Positions 1-13,384 of a stretch of 64,000 nucleotides of DNA are shown in pieces. The notes under the pieces are model-generated. The model had not been told where the DNA came from. It worked only from the letters and a program-made list of their open reading frames with translations, and searched no databases. This stretch comes from Neodiprion pinetum (Eukaryota; Arthropoda; Insecta; Hymenoptera; Diprionidae), in the NCBI RefSeq assembly GCF_021155775.2, contig NC_060232.1:33533089-33597088 (forward strand), given 5' to 3'. Made by a program: the position numbers and the translations under genes. How positions within the stretch are numbered: the stretch's first letter is position 1; every line of letters starts with the position of its first letter.

Positions 1-3000
1 CAGGTGCTCGGCGAGCCGCCGGTCCAAGGGAAAGGGGGCTCAGCATCCCACGAGGCTGGCGCATCTGGGAATGCAGCCGGGGAAGACGGCTCGACCCAGA
101 TATCGAACGAGACGAGGAATCTCGGTCCCTCGGTCGCGACGTCGAGTGGCGGGGGGGAGACGGGGTACCAGGAGGATTCAGGGTCCGTGGTAAACGGGCA
201 CGCGGTGGGGTATCCTTCGGAAAAAGTGACGCTGACGAGTCCCAAGGACGACGAACCTCCGAGGATGGCTTCCACCGCGACGACCGATCACCCGGAAAGA
301 AGGCGAAGCACGACCCTGAGGATAGTCGTCGGCGAAACCTCGACGTCGAAGGTCGGAGAGGATCGCGGAAACCTGGCGCTTCCAGGTGCGGGCTCTCCAC
401 CTGTCGCTCTGCCGGCGCAACAACACGTGTACGCTTACACGATAACCAACGTGACGCGGCTGTTGCGCAACTACTCCGGACCTGGGGTAAGCAGCAAGGA
501 GGAAGGCGAGCAGCACCGGCAACAGGGACCCGCGCCACTCGGGACCGCCGAGATAAGCGACGGCTCGTCGAGCGGTATAGTGGCGACGCGGTCGCGGTCC
601 GATCTCAGTGCCGGCTCAGCGGCTGAAGGAGTTACAACTTTGGAGGGGGAGCAGAGCAGCGATCGCAGTGGGGATCACGGGCCCCGGTCAGACCCAGACG
701 CAGCATCCCGCGGTGAAACCTCGATTCGAACGCCGCTCGAAGTAAACAAGCCTCGAATACCGGACTCGGAAGCCGGTCAGAGGGACCAGAGTTCCGTTGG
801 ACCAGTTTCCGCCGAGTTTAGTGATGAGATAAACGCCCGGGACGTGGATCAGCGCATGCTGCTGAAATCGGCCAGTGCAGTGTTGAACCAGAGACCCAGT
901 GAGGAGCCGATCGGCAAAGGCGCTCGTCACCGGAACCAACCTCGCAGGCATAACTTTAGGGCGGATCAACGAGGATCGAAAAACCACAGGCGACCATCGC
1001 CGGTGAGGAACGAGGAAGGTGAGCCGGATTCGAGACAGTTTGCGCATAGTGAAGAGACCGATAAGTCGACAGCGGTTCGGTCGGATACGTCGAAAACCTC
1101 TAATGAGTCACTGCATTCCAACCGACCCACGGGTAATGTTACACAAAGTTACGAGGGGCCCAAAAGCGTAAATGGGAAACGTAATTTCGAGGAAAGTTTG
1201 GGACAAATGACACCAGACATGTTGGTGGAACAATCACTGAGGAGAGACTCGGCCGTGACGGATAACAACGCTGCTCCTGATATGCAGCATTTGGATGTCA
1301 CTACGAAGCCTTCGGATGCTAGGAACCTCACGCGGGTTGAGGAAAACTTTGACGGATCGAAAGGAAACGGTGGTAATGACAAGCCAAATGGTTATAGCGA
1401 GGTCAGGGTGACTTCTTCCAAAAGTGAAATAAGCGGTGGTAGTTATTTTAATAGTTCTAATGACGGTGTTGCTAGCGAGCAACCCGGTGATAGGGCCCAG
1501 GTTCTTCGTGACGATGCTTCCCAAGTGGAGGCGAGAGGTGGAACGATTGATCAGAGACCCGAACCGACCGCGACTTCGGGTAAAGAAACTGTAACAGTAC
1601 AAAGTACAATTCCACCGTCGCTTTTCTCGGTTACACCGAGGATACTGTCGGCGGAAGATGTGCCGACGGAGAAAAAGGGGAACGCGGTCACCGTCGAGGA
1701 GTCGGTCACGCAGGTTCCAGTTATCAGAACGACGAATCTCAGTGAGGCGAATCGGCCCTTCGGGATTGCCGAGGATCTGAGCCCGTCGGAGATCCAACAG
1801 ATGTACAGGTCGCCGAACACGGTAAGACCCGAAGTGACGACGATCCCAAACCCAGAAGTACAAACGTCGGAGGAAGGCGAAGGTGAAGGTGAAGGCGGAT
1901 CGCCGTCGTTGGCGGTCACAAAACCGAATGGTTCTCGATCCGGGGGAAATTTGAACGGTCAAGGAACCGTGAGCGTGGAGAGATCGCCGGAAGTCAGAGG
2001 CAGGAACTTATCGGACAAGTCGAGAGACAAGGACAACGTCCTGCCCATAATGCACCTGTACAATGGAACGTCGATCTTCAACGAAACCAGTTCTCCGGCC
2101 TCGAGGTCGTCCTCCCACGGAATTGAAACTCTGCCCGTAATACTTCCGGTCGCCGGGCAAGAGGGACAACGAGATGAAAAGGGGCCGAGCTCGGTTACCG
2201 CGACTTCGCCTGCAACCGCAGGTTCACTACCTGATGTGGAAACGGCAAAAAGTAAGGCTCACGAGCATCCTCCTCCTCCGGCCGGCCGCAATCCCGGCGC
2301 CCAACGACTTCCTGATTCCTTGTCGAACAAGCCAGACAATTCAACCCGGCACCAGGCAGACCAGCCGGCACCTCACGAACCCGGAGAACCCTCGTACTCC
2401 AACCGAGGAAGCGGCCTGGCGAGTGCCGGTGTCGGTACAAACCGAACTCGACACCAGTGGCCAACCCATCAAACCCCCGTGCCCATGTTCAATTCCTCGA
2501 CGTTTGATCCTGCTGTGAACAGGACGTACCTCGCCTCCGAAGGCGACACGGTCGCCACTCAGGAGACGGTGGCCGTCGTCAGCTACATCCTGGCGACCCT
2601 CGTCGTCTTTCCAATCGCCGTTGGCGTCGGACTGATCTTAAGAAGACTGATTATTAGAAATCGCAAGGTAAAAACACACAGGCGTTATGCGCCATTATTC
2701 ATACTCCTTGGCTTTATCCACTTAAGTTTTACAAGTCGTAAAGATATTTATTGCCGAACCAGTTTTACGACGGTGAACACATCGAGTCACTGACGTCCGA
2801 TCGATGCAATTCACCCCTGAAACCTGTATAAAATTGGGTTGACGAGTATAACGCGTTCTTCTTCACTTCACTCACACGGAAATGTAGGAAATGCATAGAT
2901 TTTTCATATCCTGAGAGTTGCCGGAAAGGGGGGGAGATACCTTAACGCTTCACGAAGCAGGAATTCTTCTTCTTCTTCTTCTTCTTCTTCTTCTTCTTCT

Positions 3001-6000
3001 TCTTGGCGTTTCGATCATTCCCGATGGCTCGTTGTTTTATTTATCCGCGCTAGTTTTAATCAACGATCGTTCGTTCACGATGATCAGACCTGCACGTACG
3101 TTACACAAACAATAAAAGCGTGACGCAGATTGTGCAACAGGTGTATAAAACGCGTTTGAAAAATGTCTAACGTCGATTGTTCGTAACGGGGTATTCTAAC
3201 AAGACTCGGCATGCCGTTTGGCAATAACAGGTGTGTAATACGTCAATGCGATTTCTATAATTAAATATTTCGCGTCACTTTCTCAGTGAAACAACAAGAC
3301 CGTTGACGCGTTCGTTGCCAAACAAAACAGAACGAAACTGCGCGCTTAGTTTCAGCGACGTGTACATCTACTGTATTCTTATCATTCTTTTCTCCTTTTT
3401 TGTCTCCGAACACCTTTTGTTTCACCATTTACCCTTTCTTCAATTCCTCCTTTCCGGTTGAATTTAATTTATGCTCAGCCAAGGTACGAGTACCTTACCA
3501 TCGGATTCGTTACGTGCCAACGGGCTTCGCTTAACTCCGGGAGTCGTTACGACAAATACTCATCAACTCTTCGTTGTTAACCCAAGTTTTTCTTTTTTAC
3601 TACGAGAAACGCGTGTCGGACGCAGGTGACTGTATACCTAAGCTGGATTATGCCAAGTGGGCGATGAACGCTTCTGACGTCATCGCCACATGTGCCATTC
3701 ATCGAGGTTACCGAGTCACCGCGCAACATGCACGCGTCTTGTACTTTTTCAATACGTCCCGTAAAACACCGAACAGCTACTCAACATTTTGGGATGACTC
3801 GAAAATTGGTTCAGCGAAAATTGCTTTTTTCTTTTACCCTACCTTTTTCTCATCCGGGACAGCTTAAATTGCTGCTTGATATAAAATGAAAATAAAAAAT
3901 TGAAACTGTGAGCGCGACTGGCACATCTGTTAATCTCAAACCCGGCATCGTAAGCTCGAGGCAAAATTTTTTTGTACCGTTAGGAGAATACAGGTATATT
4001 ACCCGAGGTATCTACGATCCTCGTTCATGGTGTAATTTTTGAGACGTCGTTGAACAAGAGTCGTAACGAAATATATGATGATGATTTTTATCGATTTGCG
4101 TAGATGCTGGAAGAGTCGGATACGTCATCGGAGATAAGCTGTAGGAAAGACGGTCTGAATCTGGAGAAGGGAGACTTCAAGACGTCGATCGAAAAGGCGA
4201 TAACAAAACTGCCTCGGATACAGCACCTGGTGAGTTTTTATTAAAAGCAGTCCCATTACGCGTGAATAAATTTCACTCCCGATGCAGTCGCTCCCGACCG
4301 CGATGAGGAAGAAAAACGTGTTTTAATCATTTAATTGGTCCTCCAGTGTCACGAGGGAGAAAAACCGCCTCCACCTCCGAGCCAGGAATCCAGGTGGGAA
4401 TTCCCGCGAGACAAACTTCGGCTGCAGACGGTCCTAGGTCAAGGAAACTTCGGGCAGGTAAATTTACGGCGCCAACATCGCAAACAACGAAGTTTTTTTT
4501 TTTTTGTATACCCCGTGTAACATACGCGTCGCTCACCGCGCGCCTCGGAGCCTTTGGACTATTGTAACGAGGATGAAAATCACGTTACGTTTCGCGGCGT
4601 CGAATTGTCCGGAGCAATTTCCTGCTGAGGCTATTCAATCCGCAGGCCTTGCCTCGTGCGTTGCAAATTGAGGCTTATCACCTCCGCGCAAAACCGAGAG
4701 AGTCAGAGAACGAGAGGAGTTTCGTTGCATTGAATCGTTCTGTGCCCCGAGCTCGTTCCGAACCGACACACTTCTCCAGCCGCGTGCATGGTATTTATTG
4801 ATTGAAATATCAGGGCATCGCGTTACCGAGACTCGTCCAGTCTCACATTCGCGCATTTCTACCTCGCACTCGCACGCCAGGCGTTCGGCTTACCTGCAGC
4901 GGTATCCACTGACCGTGGTCGTTAAGTGATTATGCAAAGTGTGTTCCCGATGTACCATATTCCCTCCGTAATGCACTCGCATCGTTTTCCTTCTCCTACA
5001 GGTATGGAAAGCCGAGGCCGACGACCTCACCGGTCACCAGGGCACGACGCGGCTCGTCGCCGTTAAGACCGTCAAGGAAGGCGCGTCCTCGAGGGAGAAG
5101 GAGGACCTCGTTCGGGAACTCGAAATCATGCAGCAGTTGGGCAATCATCCGAACGTCGTCACCCTCCTCGGCTGCTGCACGGAGGAAGGTGAGTGTCGAT
5201 TGATTTGTATCAATCCTCCTCCTCGATCAGGAATCTCTCGCTATTTTACGAATCCTCTCTCGAAATTGCGACCAGAAGCGATCCTTGTTAATTTGCATCT
5301 CAAGCTGAGAAATTCATAATGTATCTTCTTGGTGCCGAGTAAGAACATCCGGAGATAATCTACCGTACGTAATTAATGCAATGGCGACGTGTCCGACAGA
5401 CCATTGTTCACAAGTCAAAGGCGAGCCATAGCCGGGATATTCGCGGGATTATTGTTGTTGTCGTGGAAATGATTTGCCATCGGCAAAACGAGTTTCGAAA
5501 AGAAATAACGCTGTAGCTTTTTTATTTTGCAGGTAATTGTAATCACGTCAGACTCGCGTGCACGATTTCGTATTTTAAAACGACGAACGAATTCGTCTTG
5601 CAATTTTGACGAATCGATTTTTTATTCTCATATTTCTAGAAAAAAGAAATAGGTTCGCGAAGTTACGTGAAACGTCGACAAGCGTCATGATTATGGGTAA
5701 GTTGAGAGCGGAATTTGCAACCGCTGTAAAATGAATCATAACAATTTTGAACAAACAGAGGAAAAGAATGGCGCGTTATTATGTAATTGGTGATTGCGCG
5801 CGGCGATTGGAATATCAATGAGCGAAGATCATCGAAGCGAGAGGTCAACAGATAGATAATTCAACAATGATTTACTAATTTCTTTAATTACACCGGCGTC
5901 GGAATATTGCATATTATTTTTTTATTATTCGCGCGGCGCCAACTTGACCCTCTCGAGAAAAATGACGGGGCTAATAAATCTTGCATCGTGAATCTCGAAC

Positions 6001-9000
6001 TAGCCGCGTAATTCTATCCAGCGAAAACATGTTTGTCTGCCAAGAAGAAGAACTTCGAGTATAGACGTGATTCTCAATTAAATCGAAACGCGCTCTGAAC
6101 GCATTGAACACGCCATATTACGCACTGCAATTTTAAACTCTCACCCCGATTTAATTTGAGGGTCATGTCTACGACACGGCCTCGCCCATGCGTCAAGAAA
6201 AAAGGAAAAAGAAAAAAAGAAAAACAGAGAAGAAAAGAAAAACGCCAACACATCAAGTACGACGTGAATTTACTCGATTACCATTATGTACCGTATCATA
6301 CTTTCAAATTCGTGATCTAATTGTTCATGGAAGGCGAGGATCTCCATTGTCATAAAACTCTCTCGACCCTCGCAGTCAAACAGTCCCAGCCTAAAAGCTG
6401 TGCTTGAAACTTTGCAGACAACAAAGGGTTCTGCGAATATATTTCACCTCATGTATGTATATAATAATGCGACTAGGGAGAAAAATTTATGGCTGGTATT
6501 CAAAATACGCGCATTGTTTAATCGATACACTTTGAATTTGGATGAAGTTTTCGATGCTCTGAAACCGATTTTTGCACTTCAGATTCCGCATTGCTGTAGA
6601 AATTGCAAAAGTTTTATTCCCTATTACTTCTAGGATCTAGATTACATTTGAGATTTATATTCATCGTCATATCGTGAAACCGAGACTTTCCGAATGATGT
6701 AAAAATCGGATAACGCGTGACAAAAAAATTCTAGAGTGCCCGTTTCCTGGTCACGGTTCACGGATGCGACCCACATATCTCGGCATTAATTACGGAATGT
6801 ATTTTATCGTGTCCCGAAATCGGCACGAGGTCTAATTCATTGTCATGTGCAAATATAATACTTGAAACAAGAGAGACAAAGAGAGATGAAAAAAGACCAT
6901 GGCTGCAAACGAGTGGCACTCCCGAGATTTAAACAAGCTTGTCCTGCGCTAAACGGTGGGCGGTTTTTCGTTCGAAATCGGGTTTTGACTCGGATGATCT
7001 ACGAGGGTCAGTTTTTTTTCCGTAATAAAATAGAAACCGAAGAGGATAACCGGCGCGGGCGGTTCGATTGTAATCTTTCGATCCTTTATTCTTCCTCGAA
7101 GATCGAGTCTGCAAGATCGGCTTGCCGCTGCAGTTTGCACACCGCGGGGTTTCCTTAATCGCCATCGAATAATTGAATACTGCTTTGGATTGTACGCATT
7201 CACGGAGATCCAGATAGCGGTGACAAATTTCGATTATTCGCGCCTCGTATTTCAGACGATTGGTAAATTTATAGCCATTATTCCGCGGGCATTATTTCCC
7301 GGTAATCGAGCGTCGTTTTTTGACTTCCGGTGCATCTGTGATCTCCAGAGTCTGGAATCTTGATTTTTTATTAAAATCTAATACCGCGTTGTGTTGCAAA
7401 AAATGAGAAAACAAAACAGCGCAGCGAAGAAACGAAAAGCTGAAAATTCGGAAAAGGCAAACGGACGGTCGGGAAATAATTTGTCGAGGTAGCGGTTTCT
7501 TTGAAACAGCGATTATTTCAAGATGGCTGACATTTCGCACACTCAATACCCGACAAGCACCGCGCGGTGGGCGTTGAATGCTATTATTTAACATTGAACC
7601 GAGAGTGAATATATAAATTTATAATGTTCCACCTACAAGCTTCGCGCGTCCGAAGGAAACTCCTGCAGACTGAGAGCTTTGAATAAGTCAGCTTCATCGG
7701 ATGCGCCACTCGAATACCGAGACGTAAGAACGAGACGTTCAAGGTGTTTCGATAATTTTTTCCGATTCGTATCGGCACGCGAACGCAGCTGAAGCGGATC
7801 TTCAGATGCAATAGAACTTCGACGCCTCTAGTCGTATCTGCTGACGGTTCTCTCGCTTTTCCTTATTTTTTCCCCACCTCCGAATCGCTGACTTCACGTC
7901 TCAACGAAGAAACAATATATTTCACTCTAACAAACATCTCGTTCTCAGAATTCACTTGATCGCTTTTTCTCCGCCTTTCGCGATGAATCGACTTGCAGTT
8001 GCGTCACTGTTATCGCAAATTCGTTGTACGATCGTTAAGCTTCGATCCGTGCCTTGTCTTCGGCCAATCGTCACCCTAGTATTGATCTTTCAACTTCTAT
8101 ACGATCGCGCTGAATAAATTTGCGAAATTTATCCGCACGAATCTTCGGTCTAATTCTGATCGATGGCGTACTTACACCGGCGGTCTCAAGTCGTTTGTAT
8201 CTCCAGCTCTCCCGGCACGCAGAGTAAACAGCGATGGAGAGATAAAAAGGAAACGGGTGGGACTCGGCTAACAATCGCGAATTATTAGGCGGGCCTTGCC
8301 GCCCAATACGAAAGTTATGGAGGCCTTAAGGCCCCGACAAAAGTGCCCTCATAAGTTACAATCAGGGCGTACTGTGGGTGGCTGTCCACCTACCCTGGAA
8401 GCTCGGCCATAATACGAGTCTTAAAAGAACCATAAATACGCCCTTAATATTTCCAGGAGCCCAGGAGGGTTCCATGCTCGAGTGATTTTCTAATCGTACC
8501 GACGCATGCACCATTGTTTATAGTTATTACCTATCGTAAAATATTACAGAGGCACGTATGCTGCTGCAGTCGATATTTTCCCATGAGGTTGCAAATCAGG
8601 CCGCGGCTTCGTGGACGTCGATAATATTCCATAATTCATTACCGCATCGACGGGTTGATATTTCGCTAACCAGACCGCGGACCTTCTTCGCTAGCCTTTG
8701 GGACGAAACCAATTTCGTTGTGGCGCTACGCCAAAACGTAGAAAAGAAAAATTTACAATGAACACGTTTATGCGAAAGTCTTAATTCCAATTTACAAGTT
8801 TGGTCGATATAAAACCCGCCCCCTGATTGTTCCTGGAAAATCGCGGGTCGTTTATTTGATCATCGGCATGCTGTGTGTATGATATGTTGATCCATAAAGA
8901 GAGAAAACTTGGAATATTATTAACCTATCAGATAAATTTATCTGCTCGATACACGAAATTTCGTTCGATGCTATACCTATGACGAATAAATTTTTATCCA

Positions 9001-12000
9001 TGGTGAAACGAACCGTCCAATATAGGTTCATGTTCGTGTTTTCAAATTTATTTCTTGTAAACAATTTTTACGGTTTAACAGTGCCAAAGCAAAAAGAGAA
9101 GGAAAAAAAAATACCTCAGGTTCGCGTGGAGTTTACGACCAAGTCGTGAGCCACTTTTTATTATCAACCGGACTACACGCACTTGGAGCGATAAACGCTG
9201 TGTGCAGTGATACCGTCGTCAGCGTTCACTCGATTCCCGGCTAACAATCTAATTATGCAAATTTCCCACCCAGAATTGAGCTTGCAAATCAGCGCTTCTA
9301 TACACAGACGTATAAAAAATACGTCTAAACGCGAATTGTATTCAAAACATGTAAGCGTTTATACCGATTACCGCATTGTTCTTGTTGTTATCCCGTTGTT
9401 GTGAATTTTCTCAGTAACCGCAGTTAAGCGTTGCCGTACGAAATACACGCGTATAATAAAGCAGCCGGCGATCAGACGCTGCACTTGAATGACCTCATCG
9501 CCGAACATCGACGCGTGGCTGCAGTTGACATTTTTCATGTATTACGAACGGTTTAGTCATAGCTTGTCACGTTCACGGCTCAAACTGCAGTTGCACGTGG
9601 GTTTCGATAGGACGATAAAAGAACTGGTTACAAGACGCCTGCCAATCTCGGTATAATTAATCACCGAGGCATTCACGTCAGCTGGTTGAAAGAACAGCTG
9701 CAATTGACTGATGGAAAAATAAAAAGAATATCAGAGTTTCGGAATACGGACGACGGTTTGAACGGATCGATCAGCTTTTTGCAACCTCTCATCGACACCG
9801 TGGGCCAATTTTAAATGCAAAATTAAGTTTTTCTTTCTTTCATTTTCAGAACCCCATTACCTTATATTGGAGTACGTTATGTACGGAAAACTGCTCGCCT
9901 ATCTTCGCGATCATCGGACCAGACAAGACTTTTACAATTTTAGCGAAGATTCCGCGGCTCTGACTTCCCGAGATCTCACCGTCTTTGGCTACTGCGTTGC
10001 GAGGGGCATGGAGTACCTGGCTTCGAAGAAGGTGAGCTAGCTTCAACTCACAAAATTTTCAACCATTCGACGTGCTCCGAGAGAAAAATAAGAGGTGAAA
10101 TCGCTGAGCGTTGGTTTCTTTTATCGCCTCCGCGAGTCTCTTTACAAAGTGTCACTGGGTCAGCACGACTCGAGCGCTCAAAAGGAACAACTTGTATAAC
10201 CCGAAACGTTTATCTGGGTTACCTTTGCAGTGTGTTCGAAATATGAAGAGTGTAAATGTTTCTCGTAAAAAATTCGTCACCGTTATTCTTCCTCCGCACT
10301 GCATGAATGAGCTCTTGAAAATGGGTCTTGAATACTTGCGCTCGATTGTTGGCTCGTGTATTATACTTGTAAGCTCGAGTTGTAAAACGGTGACCGTAGA
10401 AATGTATAAAGAAAGATGGAAAGAGTAAAAAAGCCCCGAGAGGTTTGCTATTGCGGAACAAATTTCGTTCAAGGACCTTCGAGTTGGGAAAATATTTGCT
10501 TCAAATATTTGTCACCTTGTAAGATTTGAAATATGTGTCAGTCGGCCTTTTAGGGACGTGAAGGTCGCGAGCATGGCAAATGAGCTTGAGAAAAATGAAT
10601 ATCCAAATTTTTATCCTCAAACGTGTGGTTCGACAAGCTTCCAAGAATATTTTAAGTTCAGAAAAAACCGAGTTGAAACCCGAATTATCAACTAACTAAA
10701 TCTTTTGTAATCGTTTAACACGTTTTCCGACATGTCGCCAATTCGCCGTTTCGCAGCCGGAGAATCATACAGGTTTGCTTTCGGAAGAGCGATCGTTCTT
10801 CTTATCCACCTGTACAATTAGCATTTCCATGAAAATCATGAATACAATAGTAGTTTCGAGTAGACAAACAATTAAGCCGGATCGTACGGTCATCCTCAAA
10901 GACGTAATTATACTCGTTTCAAGTTCTCGGCTCTTTGGAGAAGGGGCAAAGGAACGTGTATAAATAAGCGGTTGATAGTTAATACTCGTTCGGATCGCGT
11001 CAATTGCACGCGATTGATCAAACCCAGCAACAAAATACGTCAATGCCAAAGTTCGCGTTGCGCTTGTTGCACCTTCGCCGCTCCCTGCAGGTATAATAAA
11101 AGTAATCGGCGCCGGTGGGAAAAAATTCATCTACAGGTTTCACCGCCTGCACTTGACGCCCCCGCAACATACACGGTTCTCCGACGGTTAACGATAACGA
11201 ATGGCTTTGCGAACGGCGTTGATTAGCGATATTTGTGTCTCGGCTGACGCTGGATCATCGATTCGCGTCACCTTTGTTGGTTTCTTACTTTGAAGCATTG
11301 TGATTGCGTGCATAATATAACATGTCGCCACAGCGTCGATATTATTGATCGGTGGCTTCGATTTTATGCCAGGAAATTTGGGATATTCTTAAAATATGTC
11401 GGTTAAGCGGGCTTGTTAGCCTGAAAAAACTCATGCTTTTTATTTATCAAATTACTGTAATCGTAAACTGCGAAAGTTTGTCTGAAAATACAAGAATAGA
11501 AAACACTGGAATTGTAAAAAGCCGCTTACTGCAATTAGACATCGATACTTTATTTGAAATAGCTTCAATGTAATTGGGAAAAATATACCAGATTCGATGG
11601 ATTTTACTTTACGATTACTCATTTTGTTCAGACGACTATTTAAAAAAAATTTACTTGTAAACTTTTTTTTTCTTTTTTTTTTTTATACAACAAAGCACCA
11701 ATATTGAAACTTGACTACTGGAAAAAAATCAAATCCGCTTCGTTGACTATGTAGAAAATATTCTTCTGAATAAAATGAGCGAAAAATCGTAGAATCTACC
11801 ATATTTTTAACCATCTTGAAGCGAATTGAAACGAAGCATCGATATCTTACATTTTTTTTGGTAAGCTTGAAAATGAATTGATTTTAATTCTTGGACCTTG
11901 TTCACTTGACAGAATCCGACGAACACAAGCAAAAATTTTTACGCAACCGACATTCACTCAGTTTTGTACAAAGTTATCATGGAATTTTTAAGACTGAAAA

Positions 12001-13384
12001 GAATTCCAGGCTTACCAACAACGGAGAAAAATATCCAGCTGATTTAAATTGTGATTTAATAACTCTACGCTGAACGTCTGTGTATTCTGATTCAATAATT
12101 GCGGGTAAATATATTCGGTCGCTAACGAGCGGTTTACAGAGTCACGCGCCGTCTGCGTCACGTTTTGCAAAAATGTTCTTCAAGGCTCAGAATTGCAGAT
12201 TAAATATCATTCTCAGTCTGTTCAAGAATAGCAAACACGAGAGGTTAAATAGACGTATTGATATTCCAACCATTACGCAAAAAGTGTTAAAAAATATCTG
12301 CGGCAAGCGGGGAACTTCGACGAGCGATAATATGTATTCAAACCTGGAAATTTACCGTGCAAAAAATTATTCGATACCCAGACATTTTAATTATGTAACA
12401 TAAATAACGAGCAATTAACCGTAACGTTTTTCAATTTATTCCACAGATTATCCACAGGGATTTGGCCGCTAGAAACGTGCTGGTGGATCACAACAAACTC
12501 TGCAAAATAGCCGACTTTGGTATGTCGAGATTTGCCAACGAGGACGGTGAGATTATAGAAACGAGACACGGCAGGAACGCTCTTCCCATCAGATGGATGG
12601 CCCCGGAATCTCTTATCTATTCACTTTTCACCACGAAAACGGACGTCTGGAGTTTCGGGATCCTGATGTGGGAAATCGTGACTTTAGGTGAAGCAATTTT
12701 TCCCCAAAGAAATACTTTTACTTTTTTAATTTCGTCGATTTACAACTACACGCCAATCAAATTAACAGACGTGGTATAAATATAATAGGTATAAACATTA
12801 CAAGGTGAGGTTTTTATTTCCCAATATCAAACAATCTCCATAAAATTTCACTGCTACCTAATTATTCGTAATTCTGGATCTATATTCAAGTTAATTTTTC
12901 AGTTTTTGATTTTCTCTGTTCTCCAGCTTCATTGGTTATAATAACCTTTGGGTTCGCTATCCTAGTATAATAAAATTTATTCTATTTTATTCTATTCTAA
13001 AATTGACAAAATGTAGACGACGATTACTTCGTGGCGTGAAAAATGAAGCGTGTGTAAAAAAAAAATCTAAGCACGACGTATCGATCGGTGATAATTTTCG
13101 CGGCTGAATCGAATCCCTGATTTTCAAATATTTCAGGTTCTACGCCGTATCCTGATATGACGGCGAGAGAAGTGATGCGGAACGTGCAGAGCGGATATCG
13201 CCTAGAGCGGCCTTCGCACTGCCGAAGCGAACTCTTCAGGGTGATATCGAGGTGCTGGCAGGCGGATCCGGACCGAAGACCCGAGTTCCAGGTCCTCCGA
13301 AGGGACCTGGCGCAGCTCCTGGAGGACAACATGAACGGACACTACGTCGACTTGGAAAGCTTCGCCTCCGAGTGCACCGACTGA
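1..13384 (+). CDS. Cad96Ca: Cad96Ca-like receptor tyrosine kinase (5' end outside window)
   Basis: Partial gene, reading frame open from the first base. Coding exons: 1-2667, 4104-4229, 4347-4457, 5002-5188, 9850-10031, 12447-12687, 13137-13384 (TGA). All junctions are GT/AG and phase-consistent, giving 1252 codons counted from base 4. Residues 1-855 form a cysteine-free Ser/Thr/Pro/Asn-rich ectodomain with about 16 N-glycosylation sequons. Residues 856-879 are the membrane helix, followed by basic stop-transfer residues. The kinase domain runs from about 947 to 1240: glycine loop GQGNFGQV (961-968), VAVK lysine 989, alpha-C Glu 1006, HRDLAARN (1093-1100), DFG (1113-1115), IRWMAPE (1138-1144). 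The order and wording of the kinase motifs resemble insect Cad96Ca, a membrane receptor known in flies for epidermal wound responses. No cadherin repeat is visible here; one could lie upstream. The activation loop has no tyrosine. The family call is firm; orthology to Cad96Ca itself is likely but not proven. Confidence 0.88.
2964..3004 (+). repeat. (TTC)n microsatellite
   Basis: About 13 uninterrupted TTC units lie in the first intron of the receptor kinase gene, roughly 300 bases after the donor site. It is an ordinary simple repeat, likely length-polymorphic. Confidence 0.95.
5189..9849 (+). other. Cad96Ca: Large kinase-domain intron
   Basis: A 4.7 kb phase-1 intron splits the kinase domain between the GCCTEE and EPHYLILEY segments. 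I see no supported coding exon in it. The short open frames on both strands lack domain-like content and matching splice sites. A GC-richer block at about 8283-8480 stands out from the surrounding AT-rich sequence and is reported separately. Confidence 0.7.
8283..8480. other. GC-rich intronic block with inverted repeats
   Basis: Inside the AT-rich 4.7 kb intron this block contains a perfect 12-bp palindrome, GGCCTTAAGGCC (8322-8333). It also holds a GGTGG-CTGT-CCACC stem-loop candidate near 8380 and a GGCGG/CCGCC pair near 8288-8303. It has no open frame across it and no terminal repeats that I can identify. It could be a conserved regulatory element, a structured RNA or the decayed remnant of a mobile element. 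Confidence 0.3.
10032..12446 (+). other. Cad96Ca: Second large kinase-domain intron
   Basis: A 2.4 kb phase-0 intron ends with acceptor ...ttccacag directly before the HRDLAARN exon. It is AT-rich, with homopolymer runs near 11663-11685. I see no supported gene or exon within it. Confidence 0.7.

Noticed and set aside
1234..1962. 242-codon minus-strand frame inside the receptor ectodomain exon
   Set aside because: Arg/Ser-rich shadow of a GC-rich coding exon. There is no independent gene structure.
12688..12779. Continuation of the HRD/DFG exon frame past 12687
   Set aside because: A good GTGAAG donor joins in phase to the 13137 exon and completes the conserved VTLGSTPYPDMTAREV segment. The read-through sequence is unlike a kinase.
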